DNA of 64,000 nt from Cololabis saira (GCF_033807715.1 NC_084607.1:15300941-15364940), one strand, 5' to 3'; numbered from the stretch's first letter, positions 45,816 through 57,132 are shown. Made by a program: numbers and translations. Notes: generated from the letters alone by a model not told the origin.

Positions 45816-46738
45816 TTGAGGCAGAGATGACCCGTCTGGCCACAGTAGAAACAGGCATTCTGGAGGCGGCGGCGCATGCGTTCCTCAGGAGACAGCTTTG
45901 CACGATCAAGCTGCATGGGTTCTGGAGGAGGGGCTGCCTCTAGAGGTGCTGGTAATGAGGGGGCAGCGGTAAGCCAGGGACGAGGGTGGGATGAACCTCT
46001 CTCAGAGCGCCGTTCCCTTAGTCGAGCATCAATCCTGCCAGCCAGCTTCACCAGCTCCTTGAAGTCCTCAGGCAGGTCCTGAGACACCAGTTCATCCTTT
46101 ACAGTGTCAGAGAGTCCATTCAAAAAAGCATCAAACAATGCAGTATGCCCCCAGCCACACGAGGCCGCCAAAGTACGGAAATCAATGGCATAATCAAAAA
46201 CAGACTTGCTGCCTTGCTTAAGTTGGAGTAGCTGCTTGGCAGCACCTCTGCCCGTAACAGAACGGTCAAAAACCTCCTTCATTTCATCAGCAAATCTGTC
46301 GTAGTCATCATAAACAGGGTCTTCAGAATCCCACATAGCTGTTCCCCACTCCCTTGCCTTGCCAGTGAGTAACGTGATTATATAGGCTACGCGTGAGCGC
46401 TCAGTAGGAAAAGCAGAGGCCTGCAGCTCAAAAATCAGTGAACACTGAGACAAAAAGGAACGACAGGTTCCGGGCTCACCATTGTAAGGTTGAGGTGGGG
46501 GTAGCTTGGGCTCTCTGGCAGCAGGCTGATGTACATAATCCTGACTGGAAGGGGCGTGAGCAGCAGCAGCAGAAGACGAGGAAGCCTGCAGTTGTTGTAT
46601 CTGATTGTTGAGATTTTGAACTGAAGCCAAAGTAGTCAGGTTGTGGTCTACCGTACGTAGAGTTTGTTGTTGGGATCCCAGAATGGCTCCATGTTCGGAA
46701 ACCGCTGCTTGCAGGGCGTTCATGTCTGCTGTGTCCAT
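45770..46738 (-). CDS. Gypsy gag (Sushi-like)
   Basis: 322 residues: an N-terminal coiled-coil-like segment, a capsid region ([20 protein letters not shown], then [20 protein letters not shown]) and one CCHC zinc knuckle [14 protein letters not shown] near the C-terminus. The frame is intact. Confidence 0.88.
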   Translation of the reverse strand: MDTADMNALQAAVSEHGAILGSQQQTLRTVDHNLTTLASVQNLNNQIQQLQASSSSAAAAHAPSSQDYVHQPAAREPKLPPPQPYNGEPGTCRSFLSQCSLIFELQASAFPTERSRVAYIITLLTGKAREWGTAMWDSEDPVYDDYDRFADEMKEVFDRSVTGRGAAKQLLQLKQGSKSVFDYAIDFRTLAASCGWGHTALFDAFLNGLSDTVKDELVSQDLPEDFKELVKLAGRIDARLRERRSERGSSHPRPWLTAAPSLPAPLEAAPPPEPMQLDRAKLSPEERMRRRLQNACFYCGQTGHLCLKCPLKANAHQKKRGF

Positions 46739-46939
46739 GGTGGCCAGATTGTTCTGTCAGGCACACGAGGAATGGACACAAATGCAGACAAAGGGAAAAT
46801 GGTTCAAAAGATTTATTGGAGTAAATCTGAGCAGGCAAGGATCAGGCAAAAATCCGTCGAGGGGCAGGCAAAGGTCAAGGTCCAAAAAGGCTGTCAGCGA
46901 AGGCAGAGGTACCGGCAAGGGCTTAGGCAAAAACGTGGT

Positions 46940-47055
46940 CTGGTGTTTTCAGTATTGACTTGGTCTTGATACTCTCTGGTCTTGGTAGTGTCTTGGTCTT
47001 TACTACAAGTCTATACCCAGCACAGGCAAATGAGCACATCACCACAAGTGGGACT
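46940..47055. repeat. GTCTTGG-type degenerate repeat
   Basis: TTGGTCTTGATACTCTCTGG and GTGTCTTGGTC units, related to the 26585-26715 repeat and in the same place relative to the spacer duplicon. Confidence 0.6.
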
Positions 47056-47480
47056 TATAGTATAGGTCCAAAATGTTTAGGAATAGTGAAGATGATATAT
47101 GATGTGAGCAAAGAGGCACGGTTGGGAGTGCAAATTAAGTTAAACTGAGAAAATCCACCATCAGCACTTTCAATGGGAATGCTGTATACAGTGTTAGGAT
47201 TTGATGAAATCATTAAAAGTATCAGGGGTTTTTCTATAAGATTGTACACTGATGGTTGCTCTCAGCGCAGAACCACCTCCTGTTTTTATGATTGGCTGAG
47301 GTCTTCTTTAGGTGAGGACGGTGAAGAGGAACGGATGTTTAAGATTGTTGGGTCCCATCCTGTTTTTCTCTGGGTTTTGGTTGTCGTAGATCTTTGCTGG
47401 GTTGGCATGTCAGATTAGAGATAGACAACAGAAAATATATGGTTGAAAGTGTGACATGTTTAGGTTTCTTTCCCTGCAGT

Positions 47481-47820
47481 TGTCAGGGTTTGACACTTCC
47501 CCCCAGTTTGAGTTTCAGTTCTGTCCCTCCTGTTTCCCATTTGCCCTGATTGTGTCTGCACCTGTGTCTCGTCGTGTCTCGTTATCCCCTGTGTATATCT
47601 GGTCTTGTCATTCCTTTGTTGCCTGTCGGTCCGTACTGTTTGTTCCCTCCATGTTTCCCCTGGTTTTTTGGATTCCTGTTTTTGTTGAGTTTAGATCCTG
47701 CCAAGCAGTGCTTTTGTTTTTACCAGTTGTGGAATAAATCCTTTTGTTTTTGAGAACTCCTGCCTCCGGCCTCCCTCTCTCTCCTGCGTTTGGGTCCACA
47801 CCTTACCCCCACACATGACA
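47481..47820 (+). mobile_element. Solo LTR (Ty3/gypsy-like), spacer B
   Basis: Starts TGTCAGGGTT, ends CACATGACA, flanked by GCAGT on both sides (47476-47480, 47821-47825). Spacer A keeps the empty site CCCTGCAGTTGGCC near 28095. AATAAA near 47732. Confidence 0.92.
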
Positions 47821-48102
47821 GCAGTTGGCCTCCCAGATACGGTTCAACAGATAAGGTTCAACATCGGTTCTTATAACGTACAAAACACCTCCCTTTTTCA
47901 GTATAAATATGACTGGATTGATGACCACAGTGTGCATTTTCTCTCCTACCTCTGTGGTTTGAGAGGAGTGTACCTCCGGCTGGAAAATATTGTGCATGAT
48001 ATAATAAAAGCTTGTATTAACATTTGATTCTGTTCACTGGTTTTCTTATGGTACACAAGACAAATGAACACAAGGATCTTTCAACAGCAACAAGTAACTC
48101 CA

Positions 48103-48780
48103 TCAACTCATCGCGGGGGTCTTTTCCATCTGAATCTCTGTATTTTCTGTAGGCCCGTATGACTGTGCAATGTTGAAGCGCTGGCACAGCGAATCAACTT
48201 CAGTCTGTCCATACAGCGCACCTGCATCCTTGGGCCAGTACTGTGTGTAAAGCACCTTCAAATTCTCAATAAACTTGTTAAATCCAGTTTTATCTGACAT
48301 CCGGCCTCCTTGAGATAACGTACGGTCCTCCAAGTTCTTGGCCAGTTAGGAAAAACTGCTTGGGGTCGAGTTTTTTGTCGCTTGATTTTCCTCCATTCAG
48401 TGTGATTCCATGGAAAGAGTTTTCCTCAATCTCCCTTTGGCTCAGTTCAGTGTAGCTCCCTGGTCGATCCGACATGGCCTCAAGTACCCTGATTTCCCAA
48501 CAACTTGTCTTTTGTGCTGAAATGATGGTAATGTCTCGTTTACGAAGCTCGACTGAGAGCTCAGATAATTCTTGCAATACGTCGCACTTTATGCCTAAGT
48601 TGTTCACAAACGAATGCGAAGATGCGCATAGCAAGCCCACTGTATGTTTGCTTTGTGACACTGTCACGGGAGGGATTTTCTGATGCAGTTTTGAAATGCT
48701 TGTAAAGTGCTGGATAGTTCTTCCACACTGCCTCAATGGTTCTAAAACTTGATGCCACCCATCTAGTGTCTAAACTACAA
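48103..48780 (-). pseudogene. hAT transposase relic, copy B
   Basis: Same broken frames as 28381-29060, with a few substitutions (for example ELRKRD for ELQKRD). Inactive. Confidence 0.6.
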
Positions 48781-49207
48781 TCTATTTTGCATAGCTGGAC
48801 CAGGCTCTCAGCAGATTCTCAGCTCCATTCGGTTTTTGCTAGATGTGCTATACAGTTCATATAACTTGTTCATCAATATCTTAAAGTGATTTATAATGCC
48901 CATCTCTACTAGCTCAAGTCTGGGCTGAGCAGTACCACACAGTAATGTTGGGTTAACATGACCTGAAGCCGACTCGCCACTCCGTTAACAGAAGCACATA
49001 AGAACATAAGAACATAACAGAAGCGCCATCACAAGTTACTCCAATGAGTGTTTTAGAGAGAACGTCCTGTGTCAAATGCAGGCGCTCCAGTTACATCATC
49101 TATTTCCAAACGTTCAGTAAAAATGTAGGTTTGTCCATATCAGGCAACTGAGCCCTAATGTACATTATGTCATGGTTTGATACTTCCTTTTTTATTTTGA
49201 AGCCTGT

Positions 49208-51014
49208 GGCCATTTCCGAAATCGCATACTGTACTACTAGTACGTACTGATTTTGCCAAAATGTAGTAAGTAGTATGCTGTATGTGAACACAAGCAAAAT
49301 CTGCAGTATTCGAAAAATACCCGGATGTCTTACTGATTTGGAAAAAATCCACAGCATGCATCAGACCAGTCTACCTCGCCTACTATATCCCAGAATGCAA
49401 TGCGCCCTTGACCAGCACAATTATTGTTTTTTACAAGCTTTATTGAGAAAACACTCATACAATACAAAACACTGTTACAAATACAAAAACATTATTTTTA
49501 TTATGTTTTATACCAAGTACGTAGAGGTGCACTAAATAAAAACCCAAACATATGTAGCTTAATAAAATAAAAATAAATTCAATAGACTGATATGTTCATT
49601 TTAATACATTTATTAAAATTAGGGTTACCACCTTTAAGAAATAGGAATAAGGGACGCCCCATTTCAGCAGCGCAGGCACCAAAAAAAGGGACATCCCCAA
49701 AACTTCTAAAATACATAGAAATGTATTTATTTTATATCAAAAAACAAAATGCTTTGATTTAAAGTTTAAAGTGCTTTAAGTGCTTGCATACTAGCAACTG
49801 AAATAGCCTCTGCTCCTATGCTATGTATGTCCACATCAGCCAAGATGTATAATATACATACAAGTGAAGGTCAGAAAATTAGAATATGGTGTAAAAGTTA
49901 ATTTATATTCAACTTAACAGGTCAATCTCATATATTACCTAGTCTCATTACATGCAATGATATTTTAAGCCTTTATTTGTTATAATTTTGATGATTGAAT
50001 TGTTTATTGATTTCATAATATATTCTAATTTTTTTTTGATTTTTTATTTGGGGTTTTCATAAACTGTGAGCCATAATCACCAAAATTATAACAAATAAAT
50101 TCTTGAAATATCTCACTTTGTATGTAGTGGGGAATAATATATTTGTTTCACCTTTATTTGAATTTACTACGAATGAAGTTTTGCAATATATTAAAATTTT
50201 CCGACCTTCACCTGTATATTATGACATAAATAAGAGCATAATATGGGTCTGTATTGGTTCAATACAGAACGCAACTTTTAATTCCCAATTACAGAACAAT
50301 TCCGTATTTCAAGGGGTGGCAAGGTGCTGCTGCTCTGTCTGTACATCAGAGCCATCACAATTCTAATTTAAAATTGCTCTGATGTACAGACAGAGCAGCA
50401 GTGCTGCTTCTGGGGATCCAGTAAAAACACGAAGCTTCACTTTATATTCAGACAAACTAATATTGCAGCTACAACTGTTAGATTTCATCTATTAAACCAA
50501 CATTTATCTTCCTAAATTATTTATTTCAGCCAGTGGTAATTTTCCACAGAGCTGCAGGTCAGTTCATTGGATCACTTTCTCCCCGGGACGACGGCACAGG
50601 TTAACCCGGCGATCACGTCTGTACTCCGGCCGTGAGCTGCTGCTGCCGAGCCGGCGGCTCTTCTCATCCCCGAAAACATTGGAGCAAATTTCTTAACAGG
50701 CGTTATTTGGATGAACTGAGCCCAGGTTGGGGATCTTAACGGTTACTTTTACGCCTGGAAAAAATATTAAAACGTAATAAAGTGCCATATTAACAGTGCT
50801 ACAGCGGAAATTAAAACAGCTTTTAGCTTACTTTTAGCTCTCGGCTTCCGCTGTCGTTTTGGTGCGAAATGCATTCTGGGATACTTGGCTGCTACTGCTG
50901 TGTGAACGGTCTGCTGGAGCGGCGTAGTGAATCGTTCATTTAGTAGGCAGTATACAGTACATACTGATGCAGTATGTAGCATGTAGTACGTTAGTATGCG
51001 ATTTCGGATACAGC
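49208..51014. mobile_element. DNA transposon with CCGAAATYGCATACT ends, copy B
   Basis: Counterpart of 29490-31318, with the nested mariner-type MITE (49859-50216) and the perfect hairpin (50327-50401). Confidence 0.7.
50327..50401. repeat. Perfect 26-bp inverted repeat, copy B
   Basis: Arms 50327-50352 and 50376-50401, identical to copy A including the loop. Confidence 0.9.
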
Positions 51015-51304
51015 TGTCTTGAGTTCTTGTTTGAATTTCCTGCTTCCCATCGGCCCTGATCGCCTACACCTGTGTCTCGTTAACGCTTTTGTATATCTGG
51101 TCTTGTCTTTCCCTTGCTCCCTGCTGGGCCATACGGTTTCCTCCGTGTTTTCCACGTCAGGTTTTGGTAGTTTATTTTGTCACGTTTATGTTCTGGTTTT
51201 TGTATCCTGCTTTGGTTTTGTTTTGGACAAATAAATCACTACTTTTTGGAACTCCTGCCTTCTGGTCTCCTGCATCTGGGTCCTACTCCAACCGCCCCCT
51301 GACA
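51015..51304 (+). mobile_element. LTR-like block, copy B
   Basis: Counterpart of 31319-31608; same ends TGTCTTGAG and CCCTGACA, again without a target duplication, so it was present before A and B separated. Confidence 0.65.
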
Positions 51305-51476
51305 TATTATCAAGCAGCTCATTTTGCTTGAACTGGTTGACTCATTCAGCACTAAACTTTGGGAGTGTACTATTTTTTTCTTTTCACTTTAGAAATGTTT
51401 CTGTATGTTTACACATGCTGCATTTGAATGTACAATCCTCCCCATATCGAGGCCATTTAATTAATCAATCTCTTAA

Positions 51477-51816
51477 AGGAGCTTGAGGCCGGATTGTGGC
51501 AAGATTTATGAAAAAAATCCGTATACATTTTAAGTTTTCTAGTAATAATGTCAGATGAAGCGTTCCAAACCCAAAAGAGTGAGCCCTCTAGTGAATCTCT
51601 CCTTTGCCTTGAACAGGCTGTGTGCTGCAAAATGTGCTGCAATTCGGTCCCGAATTTCCCGCGCTGGCCTGCGGATGTGACGTCACATGACGCTACATGT
51701 GCGTTCTCCCCGTTCTCCCGTGCCGGCTTCACTGTTGGCTGCAGTACCCCCAACGGCCGTCGTGGTGAAGGGTGGCGCTATAGAGTCTCATTTCTTAAAA
51801 GGAGCCTCAAGCTCCT
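51477..51816. mobile_element. TTAA-flanked MITE carrying a CRE, copy 3
   Basis: Counterpart of 31781-32120, TTAA at 51473-51476 and 51817-51820, CRE palindrome at 51677-51686. Shared by descent with copy 1. Confidence 0.88.
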
Positions 51817-51820
51817 TTAA

Positions 51821-51988
51821 ATGACGATAAATCTATTCCGTCCATTCATTCATTTTCCCACGCAACCCACACAAGCAGGAGGAGAACATGCAAACTCCAC
51901 ACAGAAAGTCCCCCCGCTAGGGAGTCGAACCGGGAACTTTCTCACTGTGAGGCAACAGTGCTAACCACTAAGCCACCGTGCTACCCGA
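51821..51988 (-). mobile_element. V-SINE-like repeat, antisense, copy B
   Basis: Counterpart of 32125-32292. Confidence 0.6.
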
Positions 51989-52335
51989 TAAATTAAAATA
52001 GGCATATCACCATTTTATTTGAAACATTTTAAAAGTGTTTATATTAATTATTTTTTTAGTGAGAGGTTCCGGATATGCCCAAATAAGTACCGGCACAGAA
52101 GGAGGCCAAAATTTGGAGGTGCCAGATCTCGTTCAGGCAGGATCCGGCTCAGTGTTGTTCAGAATGACAACTGTATCCTTCAGCAGAGACGATATATGTT
52201 CAATAAACTGAAAAGTAAAAGGAAACAGTGATGACTACATAAGGCAGAAGATGAGATGTTAGAAGAATGGTCCTAGTAGCTCAGAATATTACACTACTGA
52301 AGAGTTCTTCATTCTTAAAAACTTCTCACATGTTG

Positions 52336-53250
52336 TATCAGCAGTGAAGAAGGCAACAGGGTCTTTAGCCCTCAAGCTTGGCCACAGTCAGTATTGTTGA
52401 GAGCAATGCTAGGATGTTTGCTGATGATATCACAGCAGAGTATGCCAAAAGGTACAGAGCTATACATGCCAAGCTATACCAAGAAGAATATGACACAGGT
52501 GTTAATCCAAGTTGTGAAGCTCTTGAGATCTTACATGGAAAACCAGCAACATACTGTATTTCAAAGAGAATGCTAAGAATCTCCCCACTCAAGAGAACTA
52601 TGCTGCCCTGGCTAAGGTAACACTTGCTTTATCCATTTAATTCAACAGGAGAAGAGAAGGAGATGTGTCACGGATGTTACTGTCTGCCTTCAGGTCCAGG
52701 AACAAGTCGGTGTTGCATGATGACGTGGCCTGGTTTGCTTGACTCCATTCAAGAGGAAGATGTACGAGTACTTTGAAAGAGTGGAGATCCGCGGGAAAAG
52801 GTCGAAGATGGTCCCTGTCTTGTTAAAACCATCAATGGTGAATGCTATGGCGCGTCTAGCTGAGATACGTGAAAGCTGTAATGTATCAAATGATAATGTA
52901 TTCATGTTTGGAAGACCAGAAGCCATGTTGGCCTACAGAGGGGGGGTTCTTTCATAAATACACCAAACTTTGTGGTGCCAAACACCCTAAGCACTGACTT
53001 CAGCAAAGCTTCGAAAACATATTGCAACAATGTCACAGGTCTGGAACCTTGAGGAAAATGACTCTGACCTACTCTGACCTACTTCAGCACTACCATTATA
53101 TTCGCATTCACAGACAACACTATCGCTTACCCCAAAGAACTTCTAGCAGCTTGGTAGAATGAGCAAAGTGCTTCTGGCTATGGAAAGAGGGACTGTGTCA
53201 CAGTACAAAGGGATGACACTGGAGGACATCGAAATTGACCCTGAAGGTTT
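52336..53250 (+). pseudogene. Tyrosine-recombinase-like relic, copy B
   Basis: Counterpart of 32640-33555. It has one G fewer in the GGGGGGGG run near 52938, so its local frame ends earlier than in copy A. Confidence 0.5.
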
Positions 53251-53684
53251 GGGCATGTTCTTAATTTTTGATGTATTTGCAGTAAAAGGTTGTCAAAGGA
53301 AACCTAGTGAATGGTTGTAATTAGGGGTGGTAATTGATCATTAAGAAAGTGGGGTCCTGGGGGGTAGGGTATTGATACATTAATAAATGTGTCAACACTT
53401 CAAATGTCCTAAAACAATTCCTCTATTTTTTTTATTTTAGTAACTTCTTTTTATTTGTCATCTCCAAATGAATCTTGATAAACTTCAGATAAAGAAATAT
53501 GCAATGCAATACAATCCAAATAGAAAACAGATGTACTACAAATACATGAACAAATTAATAATCCCCAAGAAAAGGTGTTTTAAGACATCACAAATGAATA
53601 AATATTCTGCCACTGGGGGGTATTTTCCTTTGTTCTTATCTCATCTTTACTTCCTTCGTAATGAAGCAACATACAAACATTACT

Positions 53685-53699
53685 CCAGCAGGGGGCAGC
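53685..53699 (+). promoter_or_regulatory. CTCF-like motif, spacer B
   Basis: CCAGCAGGGGGCAGC, same position in the duplicon as 33990-34004. Confidence 0.5.
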
Positions 53700-53762
53700 C
53701 TTCTCAAATAAAACCTGAAGTTCACTGAGGAGTTTACACACAAGTGTGTTTATGATCTAAAG

Positions 53763-53986
53763 CAGGGGTAGGCAATTCCGGTCCTCGAGGGCCGGTGTCC
53801 TGCATGTCTTAGATGTTACCCTGCTTCAGCACACCGTGATAAAAGTACCTGTGTCATTAACAGAATTGTGCAGCCCTGGATGACAAGCCGATGACGATGA
53901 TTAATTAGAATCAGGTGTGTTAAAGCAGGGAAACATCTAAAACATGCAGGACACCGGCCCTCGAGGACTGGAATTGCCTACCCCTG
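53763..53986. mobile_element. hAT MITE private to spacer B
   Basis: Inverted ends CAGGGGTAGGCAATTCCGGT and its inverse, with a perfect 8-bp duplication ATCTAAAG (53755-53762, 53987-53994). Spacers A and C have the empty site or a close variant of it (ATCTAAAGTTTAC, ATCTGAAGTTTAC). Confidence 0.93.
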
Positions 53987-54255
53987 ATCTAAAGTTTACA
54001 AAAAACACGGACAAGATGACTCCAACATTCATTCATTTTATTGTGAAAAATATCTCTTCATACGCATTGCCTTGGACAGATGTGAACCGTGTTTGAGCCA
54101 AACGTTATCTGGGAGGGGACGTGAATATTAGGGTGGAAAATGAGTGACCAAATGAGTTAGACTGGTTCATGGGTCATTGAAGCTTATGAATATTGGACGT
54201 ATTTAAATGACTTGCTTTCTCTTTTCTTTGCAAAAAAGCTTAAAACAGAAGCAAA

Positions 54256-54630
54256 ATGACACTCAGTGCAGTTTTTGTTTTTTCTTTCATGCTCATGCGA
54301 GCAGGATGGTGAGTCACAGCTCATAAACTGAGATGGCCTGTTTTACATCCGGAGTTTCTTACTCTGGATGGCTGGTGATCTTCTGTCTCAGTATATCTTT
54401 GTTGTGATTAACCATATTTTATCACCATTGTTTTTATGCCGTCAGATTTACAGTTTTTTGGGGGGATTTTCTGCATCTTTGTGATCATTTTCTGTCTCTT
54501 CATGGTCACTCAGTACAAGTTCACGCCTCATTCATCTCCAGAGCCTTCAAGCCCCTCTGGCTCCTCTGCATCAGAGTCAACATGGTGCCTGTCACCAGTT
54601 AGTCAGCTGGAGTTTCTTTCAGTTGTTTGA
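54256..54630 (+). pseudogene. Receptor-like remnant in U3
   Basis: The leader MTLSAVFVFSFMLMRAG (54256-54308, donor GGATG|GTGAGT) is intact. The transmembrane exon after the acceptor near 54444 begins TTTTTTGGGGGGATT, which puts the acceptor-proximal frame into an early stop. The helix IFCIFVIIFCLFM and Ser/Pro tail are readable only in another frame to 54630. Joined to the leader it would be out of frame. Confidence 0.4.
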
Positions 54631-54862
54631 CCAACCAGGTGATTTATTCATTATCTGTCCAGTCTTACATGTTAGAAACCAATCAGAACCAGGGATGCAG
54701 GGAAATGAATGAGATTAGCATGTACAAATTAAGCTGTTTGAACTAATTTAGTGCAGAAAATCAGAGTTATGATCCCAGGCTTCCTTGTCCCTCGGTTAAG
54801 AACGTCCCTCCAACGTCCTCATGGATGTGGGCATTAAGTCCAATAAAATCCATCATCTAAAC

Positions 54863-55086
54863 CAGTGTCTCCCAACCCTGGTCCTCAAGGCCCACTGTCC
54901 TGCATGTTTTAGATGTTTCCCTTCATCATCACACCTGATTTTAATTAATGGTCCTTATTAGCTTGTCATCAAGGCCTGCATAATTCTGTTGATGACACAG
55001 CCACTTGTATCACGGTGTGCTGATGCAGGGAAACATCTAAAACATGCTGGACAGTGTGCCTCAAGGACCAGGGTTGGGAAACACTG
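54863..55086. mobile_element. hAT MITE in U3 at site ATCTAAAC
   Basis: Inverted ends CAGTGTCTCCCAACCCTGGT and (inverted) CAGTGTTTCCCAACCCTGGT, flanked by ATCTAAAC (54855-54862) and the decayed ATTTAAAA (55087-55094). It occupies exactly the site used by an unrelated hAT element in U2. Confidence 0.88.
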
Positions 55087-55390
55087 ATTTAAAACCACCT
55101 TCCTGTTGATGGTTACGGGGGTCTGCTGAGCCTGTCCCACCTCTCTGCAGGAAAAGTCAGGGACAGATCACCAATATACCACAGAGTCCCATCCCAAGAA
55201 GTTGTCTTGGATTAAAGTCCATCATATTATTCCCATTGTTTGACTATCTTTGAAATCAAAGGTGACTCAATTAGGACAACACAAAACATCTCATGATAAC
55301 CTACAACCTTTATGCATTTTACCAATTAAAGGGTGTAAAGATATGTGAGATGCGACCAATTTTGGATGTTTATGGTTCAAAAGAAGCCAT

Positions 55391-55478
<88 letters not shown>
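55391..55478. repeat. (TC)n microsatellite in U3
   Basis: About 43 TC units; position matches U1 and U2. Confidence 0.98.
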
Positions 55479-55479
<1 letters not shown>

Positions 55480-55767
55480 TAGTTTCTGTAACATGGTATA
55501 CAGCAGTTACACTGTTCAGAGTAAGTAAACTATTTATTGAACCTTGAGCCTGATGGCAACGTGTTCACATGTTCACTATCATTATATCAGAGGTTGATAT
55601 GAAGATAGGATCTGCCTCTTCACACATGATTAAACAGAAACTCAGATTTAAGACACTCTTACAAACAATATTTCAATGACAGAGTTGCAAAATGTATTTA
55701 TTTGTATCCAAATACATATAAATACATTTGAGCATGAAAAACTGATGAGTAACTGCTGGTTACATCG

Positions 55768-56253
55768 TTACATGTCACCATATGCACCCTGCGGGTTGGC
55801 CGTGGGAACCGGTTTGATGAGATTAATGATATTAATTTGTCTGGGATCCCAGATGCAGTTTTCCTCCAGGCCACTTGGCACCATCCCACAGTTGGGTGGC
55901 ACCCAGGCGGTGTCGTATCCATGGTCACTCCAGGTCTTCTGGAGCGGGTGGTGCTGACGATTGATGGCAATCACTTTTCCAACATTGACCTTAACCTTAA
56001 TGACAACCTTGTTATTCTCAGAGCAATCAAGAGGATAGCGTTTTGCCTTCTCCAGGTCTCTGCTGAGGTAGACACCAGCACCGAGCATCCCATCTTCAGA
56101 TTGACGAAAACCTGCGTTAAGGATGGCCTGAGCATTCGCCCTGGTGGTGCCATGGTACATCATGTAGGTACGATCATCCTCCGGCTGTGGGGTGAGGAGC
56201 CGACACACCCCTAGTGGCATAAAGTCATCTTCAGCCCACTTATACCCACTCAT
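55768..56253 (-). CDS. gig2: Gig2-like PARP-fold protein, copy 3
   Basis: 161-residue complete frame, with the same layout as copy 1: MMYHGTT (31-37, His34), GMLGAGVYLSRDLEKAKRYP (55-74, Tyr62), KVIAINRQHHPLQKTW, DTAWVPPNCGM and GLEENCIWDPRQI. The ATG lies 16 nt after the conserved acceptor (CAG at 56272-56270, exon from 56269). AATAAA at 55702-55697. The ISRE and TATA-like box remain about 0.9 kb upstream, but the U1/U2 donor is missing, so the transcript must use another first exon or donor. Confidence 0.87.
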   Translation of the reverse strand: MSGYKWAEDDFMPLGVCRLLTPQPEDDRTYMMYHGTTRANAQAILNAGFRQSEDGMLGAGVYLSRDLEKAKRYPLDCSENNKVVIKVKVNVGKVIAINRQHHPLQKTWSDHGYDTAWVPPNCGMVPSGLEENCIWDPRQINIINLIKPVPTANPQGAYGDM

Positions 56254-56344
56254 GTTGGCTGCAGTATCTCTGCAAGAAAGAGTTTATCAGCACAAAGATT
56301 TAGCATCAACACAGATAAGTTAAGAAATGTGACAGAAATGTGAC

Positions 56345-57087
56345 AGGGGGATAGGAGTGGGGATGGGGGGTGGCATCACCACGCCACCTGACAGACCAGA
56401 AACTGATGGAAGAAACCCGAACCCAGGCCACTAGCATCCCCACGAGAACCAGAAGAGCGACAGGAGGAACCCCCACCCCACCCCCTCCCAGCAGGGGACC
56501 AAGGGAAGCCCCGGGCGGAGCCCACATGACCACGGGAGGAAGCAGCCAGGAAACTCACGGCGACGGACCAGGACCCAGCCGAGCACCAACCACCCGGCAT
56601 TGGCCAAGAGTTCCTCGCCCTCCAGGCCCACAACCCCCACACATCGAAAGGCCAGCCTTCCCGGCCGAGACGGGGCCAGGAAGAGTGTAGGAAGCCCTCA
56701 CTCCTGCCCCCTGGTGATGAGTGTGGGTGGGTGTGACTAATGCAGTGACTATGCCAGTAGGCACATTTGACGGTGTCCCCCCTCCAAAGACCCTATGTGC
56801 AAGTGTGCTTGTGAAGTGTACATCTGTTGAGTCTAGAGATGTCTAAGATGTTATTAAAAAACTGAGGAGAAAGCAGTCCCGGGGCATGTGAGACAGCGTC
56901 CCCCACGCCCCGGACCCCCCAACCCCTCGGACCTAATATAAGTGAATGTGTGGGTGGGTCAAGTAGAGGAGCAGCAGGAGGATACAGATGTACTAGCACC
57001 CACGTTCCCCACAGGGCAGGGGGGGCCCGGTCCACCAAGCCCGGCCAGGGCCACGCTGCGCCCCCAGGACTGCCCCCCCCCCCCCCC
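56345..57087. repeat. GC-rich repeat in gig2-3 5' region
   Basis: CCACCCC/GGGGTGG-rich sequence shared with U2 up to about 56840, then about 240 bp private GC-rich sequence ending in a 16-C run (57073-57088) that abuts the remnant of exon 1. Confidence 0.65.
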
Positions 57088-57132
57088 CTGTGCATCCTCC
57101 TCTTCAAACCTGCAGGCTTCAGGAGGAAACGC

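Larger units (their letters stand above)
44258..46945 (-). mobile_element. Sushi-type Ty3/gypsy element, 3' truncated
   Basis: Minus strand: part of a 5' LTR (46755 to about 46945, ending CCTGACA, with AATAAA near 46810), a leader of only about 16 nt, gag, then pol cut in the RNase H domain at 44258. No integrase, no 3' LTR. Protein similarity is to the Sushi-ichi group of fish retrotransposons, the group that gave rise to mammalian RTL/PEG10 genes. The gag and pol frames are listed separately. Confidence 0.85.
47060..54106. repeat. Spacer duplicon B
   Basis: Second copy of spacer A. It lacks the 27519 solo LTR and carries its own at 47481. A deletion of about 30 bp near 49780 and scattered substitutions separate it from A. 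A hAT MITE at 53763 is private to B. Confidence 0.9.
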
